From: Gyrodactylus bullatarudis
Lineage: Eukaryota > Platyhelminthes > Monogenea > Gyrodactylidea > Gyrodactylidae
Assembly: GCA_012064415.1 (NCBI GenBank)
Contig: SSNU01000030.1
Coordinates: 265,264-329,263 of the forward strand
Length of the DNA: 64,000 nucleotides
Direction of reading: 5' to 3'
Positions within the stretch are counted from its first letter, which is position 1; the number at the start of each line of letters is the position of its first letter. Below the pieces are notes generated by a model. It made no database searches. It was not told the origin of the DNA and saw nothing but the letters and a program-made list of their open reading frames with translations. Both the position numbers and the translations under genes were made by a program. Shown here piece by piece: positions 14,089-23,093 of the stretch.

Positions 14089-16008
14089 AGAATCTGAATT
14101 CAATGTCAATCGATAAAGTAACATGGTATTTCAATTTCATAAGATTTCCGGATAAATCACTCATATTTTTTGGGAGTTTTTTCAATAATTTACTTCAAAT
14201 CCTTTTAACACGAGTAGGAGTACATGACCACCCCAATAATTTTCCCTCTCATCTACCCAAAAGTAAGACTATCAAGAAATAAGTTTCTTTGTAGTTGATC
14301 TGTGGAAAAGTTCAAATTGATCAGTATTCAATGAATGAATTCTTTATTCATCCCAATTTTAACACGTACTTAGTACTGTCTGTCCGTCTGTTTCTCTGTC
14401 TCATTGTCTGTTCATCCATTAGAAATAAGAATAAGAGAGATAACTAAGAAGAATCCTAATTGATATCTCTTTTTTTACCCTTTACTCAAACAGTGTACCA
14501 AGAGAGTATAGGTGGGCAGGAGGAGAAGCAAGCTTATTCTTCTTCTTTGAGATTCTTGAGATCTATCATTGTAGGCATAATAAATATTAAAGTCATGAAA
14601 AGAGTTTCTGTATGAAGTACATGTATATTATAATATAATAATATTATAATAATTATTAGCCTTATCAGTTTTATTATTACATTGTGTTTGTATATTATTA
14701 TTATTATAAATGCATATTGTTATGTTATTATTTATACATGTCTATAACATGTATTGTTACAGATATATTTTATTTATTGAATAATAATGATGTTTACCTC
14801 TCTTTGAGGACATACATACATGTTAGTAGTATTATCAGTAGTATTAAAATATCGAACAATTACACATTTTTTGAAGAAGCATTTTCTTCTCTCTTCTCCC
14901 AGTAAGGAAATGGAATGATTTCTACAAGTATTCTTGGACTATTTTTTTCAAAATAAAGAAGAAAGAACTTCTACTGTGATAATAATGTAGTCGTTTTCAT
15001 GAATTTTGGTCCTCTCTTTTATTCGAATCTATGTATCAGTAAGTAAAATAACTATGGAAAATGAATGAAAAGAGATTTACATATTCTTATTGTACTACTA
15101 TGATTATATGTAATACATATAATGTATACATGTATAATACTGGATTATAATTAACCAGTTTGGAATGTTTTAATGTATAATTGAAAGAGGAGGTAGCTGT
15201 AATCAATTAGATTTGATAAAAACACATAAAGATTGGACAAAAACATGAGAGTTAATTAAAATTTAATAAGTAATAATATTTTTTCCAAGAAAATAATCAA
15301 AAAAGAATAGTAATAATACTGGTTTCTTTTGGAAGAGGATAATAATACAAAGTTATCATCAAAGCATACATTAGCTTAGATTTGGAACACATGTCATGAA
15401 GACTAGGCGGAATATCGTTGATGTGGAATGGTCAAAGTTGTTTGTCACAGTCATCCAACTTTTTTTCTTTGTTTTACTTCTTCTTAACTAAGCTAATAAT
15501 AGAAGAAATAAAATATTAATTTCATAGTTATTGAAGTATGATAGTTATTAATTATAATTAAGTGATCCAGTATTTTATAAAACAATATAAATAAATAAAT
15601 AAACACGAATAATTGATTGTATAAAATATTTATCCATTTTTTCAGACAGTCTAAAAGCATACAATAAAAGTAATGTAATAAAATCTTTGAAGAGGTAATT
15701 TTTCTACTTTTAAAATCTGGTTCAGAATGATTAATTTTAGCTTAACATAAAAATTTATTGCACCAGAAAAAAGATGATTGTTTTTTCATTTTTGAATTTT
15801 TATTTTGTCAACAACAATTTCAGTGTTAAAGTAATTAAGAGCTTAGTAGCTGTTATCTTGTGACATAAAGTTGGTTTTTAAAAACTTTCATAGATCTTTT
15901 TTAATGATCTATTTGAGATTAACAAACACAAATTTTTCACCCGTTAGAAATTTAACAGAAAATTGACCATCGTTAAACTAGAATAATTGGTGTCAATTAT
16001 TTATCTAT
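14089..16008. other. Intergenic, no gene seen
   Basis: AT-rich sequence with trinucleotide-like TTA/ATA tracts near 14620-14740 and no supported reading frame. If Rab27 has an additional 3' exon (see that gene), it would lie here on the minus strand, but I could not identify one. Confidence 0.5.
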
Positions 16009-16845
16009 TCACTTACTGTTACTCATAAAGCTACTATTTCCAATACAACTCGAGCATGAGTTTGTTGATTCTTCTTCATACTGTTTATTTCGTTTATTAT
16101 TTCCATCATGGAGTAACACATTACCATTTGAGACTTGTAAAGCACCATGAAGTTTTCCTTTAGTTACAGATGCTTCTATTCTATGCATTACTGCATCTAA
16201 AAGCATATCAATTGCCTTGGAAACATTGTGTCCTGTGGCTGCACTTGTTTCAATGTAGGGTACTCTAAAATTAAAGCAAGTTACTATGAAAATAATTTTT
16301 AAATATTAAATTGAATTTAAAAATTCACCCTAATTGTCTAGCCATTGATGTGGCTGTTGCCAAAGTGACTGTTCTCTCTTCGGATAAATCTGCTTTATTC
16401 CCGACTAAAATAACATCTGGACGGTCACAATAAGCATGTTGGCACAATAGATTCATCCAATCTCGACAATTCATCAAAGACTTTTCATTGGTTAAATCAA
16501 ACACAAGGAGAAATCCCATAGCATCCCGAAGGAAAACAGTGCATAAACTACGAAATCTCTCTTGTCCTGCAGTATCCCATAATTGAAGATGTAATCTGAG
16601 TCTCATTCCTAGAACTCCATCTGCATCTTTACTTTCTCTGATAAGACGTTTCTGTCGAAAATCAACTCCAACAGTGGAAGTGAAACGTGGGTTGAAAACA
16701 CCATCAGTGTATTGATAAAGAAAACTAGTTTTTCCGACATTGCTATCACCTTGAAACATGAGAAAGTTAACTTACCGAGGGCTAATAGTTTTATTAGATA
16801 ATCATAGTCATCATCAAACTGACTTTTTGAACCCTCATTATACAT
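16009..16845 (-). CDS. RAB27: Rab27 small GTPase
   Basis: Three exons on the minus strand: 16845-16776, 16749-16329 and 16264-16009, giving 248 codons (vertebrate Rab27 is about 220). The start is MYNEGSK..., followed by the Rab27-typical DYDYLIKLLALG. P-loop GDSNVGKTS spans the first intron; switch I TVGVDFRQKR, switch II LWDTAGQERFRS, NKAD and ETSAA are all intact. FLRDAMGFLLVFDLTNE is characteristic of Rab27, which docks secretory and lysosome-related organelles to motors through effectors. Intron 1 is only 26 nt, and is required because the P-loop glycine codon is split by it. Oddity: the cysteine motif CSSC is not terminal; twelve more codons follow before the stop, and a strong donor-like GTAAGT sits near the end, so an alternative last exon is possible. 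Confidence 0.93.
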
Positions 16846-17039
16846 GTTTAATAAAATAGATCACCTGACCTTGAAATTCATAAATATTTCATAAATCATA
16901 TTGCAATTTTGGATAATTTAAACGAAATTCCTATATTACTTGATTTTGTTACGCAAAATTCAAAAGGTGGATTTTCAATTTGAAATCATCAAATAATATT
17001 AAATATTTGCAACTTGCAATTACAAGCGAACTGATAAAT
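16846..17039. promoter_or_regulatory. Shared upstream region of Rab27 and ABHD12-like gene
   Basis: The 194 bp between the two divergent start codons must contain both promoters unless untranslated first exons lie further away. The stretch is AT-rich and I see no clear TATA box or other named element. Assignment as a bidirectional promoter rests on the gene layout only. Confidence 0.4.
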
Positions 17040-18072
17040 ATGGATTTTAATGACTTTAAAAGATTTAAAATATTCAAGTTCTACTTCAAGAACTTCTCTG
17101 TTGAAAATGCAAGATCCCTAAAAGTTGGATGCTGGCAAATATCACCGATAAATCCTCTTTTTGGAAATCCAATTCATGATGGAAGACCTACAATTTTATA
17201 TAGTCATGGTTATTATAGAGACAGAGCTGTCCCTGCAAGAGTTAAAACCTACCAAATTATTGCCGATCTCGGTTATCATATAATTGCTTACGATTATACT
17301 GGATTTGGTGATTCTGAAGGAAATTGTAGAACCGAAGATGAAATTGTTGGTGATGGGTTGGCAGTCTGGGATTATATTTGCAAATTAGTACCAAATTCAA
17401 AAAAGATTCTCTGGGGACACTCTCTAGGTACTGGGTAAGTATCAGTTTTACAGTGGTCTGTAGTATAAACGGGGCAATATTTAAGTATCTTCATGAAAAT
17501 AATCTTCCAAAGCCTTATAAAATTGTCAATGAATGTGCTTTCACAAGTATTCCCGATGTTGTCGTCCAAATGCACTGGTTTAGGCTCTACAATCTTTTTC
17601 CCACACGTAAACTCAAGTTCAAGCACAAAGTTAAGAAATACGTTTGCGAGTTGAATAATATTAAAAAGTAAAATTAGAAACCAGTATTTATAATTTTAGC
17701 TTTGCATGCTGTGATTGTCCAATTCTGATTATGCATTCTAACGACGATATAGTCGTTAATATTAAGCTGACACATTTTGTACGCAAAAAACTTAATTTTA
17801 ATTTCTAGTTGGTGAATCACATGAGAGTTAGGCAAAATCTTAAAGTATCTTTTTATGAGTTTCCTGCAAAAATGGGCTACAAGCATAATTTTCTGTACAA
17901 GTCACCACAATTCAAGTTTGTCATAAAGTAAGTGCATTCATTTTGCAATAAAATCATTTTCATATATATTAATTCAACAATCACATCTCACAGAACATTC
18001 TTAGAAAATGAAGAAACTGATAATGGACAGGTAGAAATCGAAGATAATGATGATTATGACGCAGATGAATGA
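17040..18072 (+). CDS. ABHD12: ABHD12-like serine hydrolase
   Basis: Five exons: 17040-17434, 17464-17667, 17700-17778, 17809-17927 and 17994-18072, for 291 codons. The fold is alpha/beta hydrolase: oxyanion-region SHGYYRDRA, nucleophile elbow GHSLGTG (serine), acid MHSNDD (aspartate) and base GYKHNFLYKSP (histidine), all in the positions seen in ABHD12, a lysophosphatidylserine lipase of membranes. Introns of 29, 32 and 30 nt are needed to keep these blocks in frame. The start chosen is the first in-frame ATG; it gives a protein without the N-terminal membrane segment of vertebrate ABHD12 (about 400 residues), so either an upstream exon was missed or the protein is soluble. The 3' end overlaps the tail of the antisense dynein light chain gene. 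Confidence 0.87.
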
Positions 18073-18410
18073 ATTTTTAGTGCGAAAACTTCAACTAGAC
18101 AATATACTGTTTTATTCTCCCATTTAATCAAGCAGTCTTTATCATTTTCTTCTTCCCATAAATAAGATACATCTACAATTAGCTTTCCATTGAACTTTTG
18201 TAATATAAAACAATGAATAAAGAACTTGTAAGTTTGAAAACTTGAAACAAGTTTTTTAATAGAATTTTCTGTTATACTATCTATCCAGAATTTCATTAAT
18301 TCTCTATCGTATGAGTCATCTGCTATGACCAAATCTATGATAGTTTTTATGATATTTTGTGCTTCTTCTTCATTGAAAGTTAGATCTTCTTGATTATTAA
18401 GAATATCCAT
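18054..18410 (-). CDS. DYNLT1: Tctex-type dynein light chain
   Basis: A single-exon frame of 118 codons, close to the 113 of human DYNLT1. The second half carries the family signature: FIHCFILQK, then a variable loop ending SYLWEEE, then WENKTVYCLVEVF. DYNLT proteins dimerise on the dynein intermediate chain and link cargo to cytoplasmic or ciliary dynein. The start at 18408-18410 is the only ATG that gives the full domain. The stop codon lies inside the last exon of the ABHD12-like gene on the other strand, giving a 19-bp tail-to-tail overlap of coding sequence. DYNLT3 or another Tctex member cannot be excluded. Confidence 0.9.
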   Translation of the reverse strand: MDILNNQEDLTFNEEEAQNIIKTIIDLVIADDSYDRELMKFWIDSITENSIKKLVSSFQTYKFFIHCFILQKFNGKLIVDVSYLWEEENDKDCLIKWENKTVYCLVEVFALKIHSSAS

Positions 18411-18529
18411 TTGAAATTGAAACTATTTTACATGGAGAAAGTAAAACAAAATATTTCATACAGCTTTTTGTTTTTAATCTCTGTCAATGTTGTCACCGCG
18501 CAGTATAGTTATTTATTTCGCCGGGCAAA
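18411..18529. promoter_or_regulatory. Shared upstream region of DYNLT and membrane-protein gene
   Basis: Only 119 bp separate the divergent start codons, so both genes probably use one short bidirectional promoter. A small GC-richer patch (around CACCGCGCAG and TTCGCCGGGC, 18495-18525) stands out from the A+T background and could mark initiation of the plus-strand gene. No canonical element was recognised. Confidence 0.4.
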
Positions 18530-19338
18530 ATGGCAAATCATTTGCTTCGGTTGCAGCATCAACAACAGAGTAAAATTGGCAGTCAATCTTCTCTTCGTTC
18601 CGGAGATGCCTCAGGACTATATGCATCTAGAGAAATGGTTAACGGAAATGCATCGATATTTTCCGAAAACCCCAATCCTACTATATCTCAATTTGGAAGT
18701 ATCAAGTCATCTAATATTCATGGGCCGAAATCTTATAGATCAGGATATGCTGTTAGTAATTTGAAAACTTCGAAAAGTTTTGGGGCTTCAAGAGTGAATT
18801 AATTTTATTTAGTTAATATATAGGCTTCTCTTGCAACAATAAAAAGCGGAAGATCTACTATTCAAGCTGAGTTTCATGATATGAAGGTTCATAAAAAGTT
18901 AAACTCTGTAAAATTAGGAAGTGCCAAATTATATTATGTATGGTCGATAGTGTTTTTTACAATTTTTCTTCTCGTCTTGTTTCTTGGTTTGTTAATTATG
19001 TGCTTGAGACATTTTTATTACAACATTATTTTATCTACTGACATTGGGGAAATGACTGGACCCCTCCTCATCGCGTGCTCATTCATCTTTCTTGGTATTG
19101 GCTTTTATTTTTTGAACAAAGCTTATATTCGAGGGGCCCAGGAGAGGATGTTCATCAAGGTACTTGTGAATAAATTTCAATCTTTCTTTAGTATCAACCC
19201 ACAGATTATTCAAACGTTAAAGTTACAATGAAAAAAGACAAAAAAGGCCCCAGTGAGGATAAACTCATTAGTGGACAAACAACAGAGGATGCAGTTACAA
19301 GAGCTCCAATAGGAGGCGGTCAGAGTCTCTACTACTAA
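18530..19338 (+). CDS. Two-pass membrane protein of unknown function
   Basis: Three exons: 18530-18793, 18824-19159 and 19192-19338, joined by 30- and 32-nt introns that both fall in phase 0, giving 248 codons. Residues 1-88 are polar, serine- and asparagine-rich, without a signal peptide. Two hydrophobic helices follow in exon 2 (about residues 133-156, starting VWSIVFFTIFLL, and about 170-195, including LLIACSFIFLG), separated by a short loop with ILSTDIG. The C-terminal tail is charged and ends GGGQSLYY. This predicts both termini on the same, probably cytosolic, side. I do not recognise the family; the start is supported by AAAATGG context and the shared promoter with DYNLT. Confidence 0.8.
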
Positions 19339-19663
19339 AAACTTTTATAAAAATACAGATAACATTGCAATCTAATTTTATTTTAAATATTACAATATGA
19401 GCTGTAGTGTTGAGTACAAAATGTGAAAGACTACTGACTGTCAAAGATTACTTCAAAATAATCTAGGATTTTTTTGGTGTTTTAATCATAATAACTGGAA
19501 TCGATTTGCTTGTCAAAACATTTAAGTCCATAGTCACTGGGGAATTTTTATACGGAAAGTATGATGAAGCAGGCTTGATTGACGTCTAAATGAAGAATCA
19601 AGTTGAAATAGTATTATTATATATGCCAATTTTTAAACAACTTAATTTAGAAAGAACAACCGT

Positions 19664-22358
19664 TTAGTTAATAATGTTGACTTGAGTTTTAATACATTTT
19701 ATAATTTTTCCACACGATAAAAGCTGGAGACGAAAATTGTCAATAAGACTTACTTTAGTAGGTCTTTTATCAGGACATGCTGATAAAACATTGGAAGCAA
19801 TTAAATTTCTTTTTGCTACCACAATCAAATCTTCAATGGTATCCATCTGAGTTGGATGAGGGTATATTTTGAGCATAGTTTCTTTTTCCACATCTTGGTC
19901 TAGGGATGCTTCATTCATTTTGTACTTTTCAAGGACATCTCTAGCTGTGTTGAATAATTTGGCTGCATTGGCATAAATTTCAGAGCTCTCTTTATTTTTG
20001 AAAATTTCCTTGTTTTTCTCAATAAGATAATTACACACATTTTCCCGGCCACAATGCTCTTTAGGGAAAAGGAGTGGATTCTCGAGGAGAATTCCAAAAC
20101 GGCGAGAGAATATTTCTTTGTAGTTACTCTTGGGGAGATTCAGTCTAACCTTGGAAGCAATTGATTTTTCTTTGACTTCAACAGGCTCTGAATCAAGATC
20201 TAGATTGCAATCTTTGAGGATAGCCAAATGAGCCATTAGGCTACCACCAATTAAAAAGAGGTTTCCTCTTATGTAATTGAGCTAAAATAGAGTAACAAAG
20301 ATTAACCAATTTATAGAATCTAATTAGATTTGAAGATTTTGTCGAATTACCTCATTAGAGAGACGAGAAGTTACAGAGTAGTAGTTTTCCTGCATTTTTT
20401 CAAAATTTGGTATCTTTTCCTTTTTGGCACGAAATTTGAAATGCGTCAACCCTGATTCGAAGAGATAACTTTCTGTAACATTAAAGAAAATATTAAAACT
20501 AAAAAATCTTCAACATGAAAAGTCTACAATTACCAATGAGTTTGTCTAGATTCTTTAAATGACTGATAAGGAAACTGTAGACGATGGGAAGTTCCGAACA
20601 AGAATATAACTCCATATAGAAGCCTTGAGTAAGATAGTTCCAGACCAGATGGTAAAAGTAATAAATCATGATGAAGCTAAAGTTTGGCCTCTGATCTTTG
20701 AGAAGTTCCTTGGCCAGTTCATCTTCCTCGAATAGGGGAATAAGAGAATTTTCCAAATGATACCAATACGAACTATTGACCATATAATCTCGGAATAGGA
20801 TTTTCGCAGCAGTATACTGGCGACTTGTATTATTACAGAATAACATGATTATCTGGAAAAAAGTAAAATCAATGATGATCAAAAGTACAAATTATCAAAG
20901 TACTAAATTAACTAATTTAACTAAACTCACATTTTTGATTGAATTTTCGCACTGAGAAAGTATTTCCGGTACAAATTGCTTCTCAAGAACTTGATCAAAA
21001 AACTTTTCATCAATGAATGGATCCATCTTAGACCAGGCTCTCATCAGAGTTTCAACACACTGATTTGAAGCTATTCTAGAGTTCTCTTTTAAAAAAGTAT
21101 TTGATAAAAGTTGACAAAATGAACGTGAAAAAATGCACCCTCCTGCAATCTGAAGACGAGGCGATTTTTCTGAATCATTGAGAATTTTTTTCATTTGTCT
21201 TGCCTCAATTTGACCTAGCTTTTGCATGATTATATAGAAGGATGCCAAGGAAAGATGAGGAGATTTAGTGTTTTTGAGATATCTAGAAAAGAGAAATACA
21301 ACATTTCTCAATCGTTGAGCGAGTTCAGTCAAATAGATAAAACCGTCTGTTCTGCCAATTATTTTAACTGAACGAGGTATTGATGCTGGCTGTTTAAGAG
21401 AATTTAGAAGGGGTTCAAATCCAGGTATCCCGTACTCATAATTACGAGGATCTTCTTTTCCCTTATCAGGTTGTATTCCTACATCAGAAGTAACCAAAAG
21501 TTCATGAGAGTTGGCAATTAGATCATTCGTCACCGAATCACAGTTCTCCAATAATTTTGTAATATTTATTGATTCACAACTGGAGCCATCATCAATGTAA
21601 AGGTTTGACATCATGGAGAGAACTTTATTCTCTTGACAAAGTTGATGAATATTTTGTGAAATAAAGAGTAGATCTCGAATAAATCTAAATCGAATAGACA
21701 AATTATATTGCCAATCTTCCGAACCACCATCAAGTTGTTCACAAATTCTTTTCAACTCATCAATCAAAAGAGAATATTCAATCTCAGTGGAGTTGGGTCG
21801 AAACTTTTTATTAAATTGTTCTGCTTTTTCGTTGAAATCGTCAAATCTCTTTTCTGGAGCTTGAAGAGAAATTCCATTCAGTGATGCATAAAAATCTTCT
21901 TCTTCGTATATTGAGGCAGAAATAATTATTTCCCGCATATAGTAGACAACTTTCCTCATTGACTCACAAAACAAAGTGAGATATTCATCCTCAATAAGCT
22001 GAGTGCAGTGCATGTACATGGATGAAAAAATCGTTTGCATTAGAGGATCTCCATTGAGCCAGTTAACAAATGAACATAAAAGTTCGTCTATTATTCCTAA
22101 TAAGACGGCCTTTTCTTCAAAACGCGAAAATTTTAGCATATTGCTAGTAATGGCCTGAGTGAGAGTAGGAACTTTACGACGGTTTTGACAACGAGAATCT
22201 AATTTTGGATCCATTATTTCGATAGCAAATATTGCGTATTGCAGTGAAAACCAGCTTCCATGAAGTAATTCACCAGGAAATAAAGCTAATTTACAAGCGT
22301 CTTTAAATTCGGCTGTAATATCAACGAGTTCATCGGAATTTTCTTCAAGACAATTCAT
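19664..22358 (-). CDS. NAA35: NAA35, auxiliary subunit of the NatC acetyltransferase
   Basis: Four exons on the minus strand: 22358-20931, 20852-20534, 20472-20351 and 20281-19664, totalling 828 codons (human NAA35 is 725). The N-terminal region holds the Mak10 hallmark: DITAEFKDAC, then FPGELLHGSW, then AIEIMDPKLDS. The rest is helical, as expected of the scaffold that anchors the NAA30 catalytic and NAA38 subunits to the ribosome for acetylation of hydrophobic N-termini. Introns are 78, 61 and 69 nt, all phase-consistent. The gene is head-to-head with NKIRAS and convergent with the membrane-protein gene, whose stop is about 325 bp away. Confidence 0.92.
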
Positions 22359-22487
22359 CCGAGGTCAGATTTTGGATAAAATTTATTGAATAATAGTCTA
22401 GCTTAAACAAAAGTTAGAAATCACAAAATTCAATACCTATTATTGGTTTAGGTGTGAATTTGAATTTTTGGTGGTCGAGATTAGATC
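22359..22487. promoter_or_regulatory. Shared upstream region of NAA35 and NKIRAS
   Basis: The divergent start codons are 129 bp apart. No TATA box or other named motif was recognised; the call rests on layout. Confidence 0.4.
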
Positions 22488-23076
22488 ATGGTTCGGAACA
22501 TTAAGCTCCTTTTTCTCGGACCAGAATCATGCGGCAAAACGGCGCTTATAAATACAATCATCTATGACGACTTTAGACCTGTGAGTATTTTCACTTTTAC
22601 ATTATCGAATCATTTAGGACATGAATGACGATATAGTGCATACAATAGAAGATACTTACAATTGTTATATCGATTCAGATAAGAATTCAAAAGATAAACT
22701 CAGAATATTCGAGATTGGAGGTAGAAACAACCTCTCAGATAATGAAAAACATTATTTCCTTGTTATAGATGGAATTGTTTTTGTTACAGATATTACTAAT
22801 CCTCAGACATTTGAAGAACTGAAAAAAATCAAAATGACAGTAGACAAACTTAAAGAAAAGAGAGAAATTCCTTCCCTACTCCTTGTTAATAAGCTTGACT
22901 TACAATCAGGATCTCTTTCCCAGGAAATGCTGCAATGGGCCCAGAGCCAAAAAATACCTATTTGTCCGAGCACAGTGCATGATCGGAATAATTTACTAGC
23001 GTCTCTGAATACTCTTGTTTCTAAGATCCTCGTTCCCAGTAAGAGTTTTCCTTTTGGAAAGAAAGATATTAGATGA
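22488..23076 (+). CDS. NKIRAS: NKIRAS (kappaB-Ras) small GTPase
   Basis: Two exons, 22488-22580 and 22618-23076, joined by a 37-nt phase-0 intron, giving 183 codons (human NKIRAS1/2 are 191-192). P-loop GPESCGKT; HTIEDTY in the switch I region; KHYFLVIDGIVFV and LLVNKLDL are close to the human paralogs, as is the tail PSKSFPFGKK. The DxxG switch II motif is replaced by EIGGRNN, and like other kappaB-Ras proteins there is no prenylation cysteine. In mammals these atypical Ras proteins bind I-kappaB and restrain NF-kappaB and Ral signalling. IFT22/RABL5 was considered, but the C-terminal half fits NKIRAS far better. Confidence 0.87.
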
Positions 23077-23085
23077 AAATTTTTG

Positions 23086-23091
23086 AATAAA
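23086..23091 (+). terminator. Poly(A) signal AATAAA of NKIRAS
   Basis: AATAAA lies 9 bp after the NKIRAS stop and 2 bp before the antisense NVL stop codon. The adjacent TTTATT reads AATAAA on the minus strand, overlapping the NVL stop. The mature 3' ends of both mRNAs must therefore extend into the opposing gene. Confidence 0.6.
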
Positions 23092-23093
23092 GT

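Noticed and set aside
15916..15935. A hidden last exon of Rab27 encoding a CVC terminus
   Set aside because: The minus strand does read a Cys-Val-Cys-stop here, but a stop codon precedes it closely and there is no AG acceptor between them.
17435..17453. 11- or 19-nt introns in the ABHD12-like gene
   Set aside because: An 11-nt intron is not credible, and the 19-nt version introduces an immediate stop. The 29-nt version (17435-17463) restores GTGINGAIFKYL in line with the family.
22488..23076. IFT22/RABL5 as the identity of the atypical Ras-like protein
   Set aside because: The P-loop alone is compatible, but the KHYF, NKLDL and terminal SFPF blocks match NKIRAS, not IFT22.
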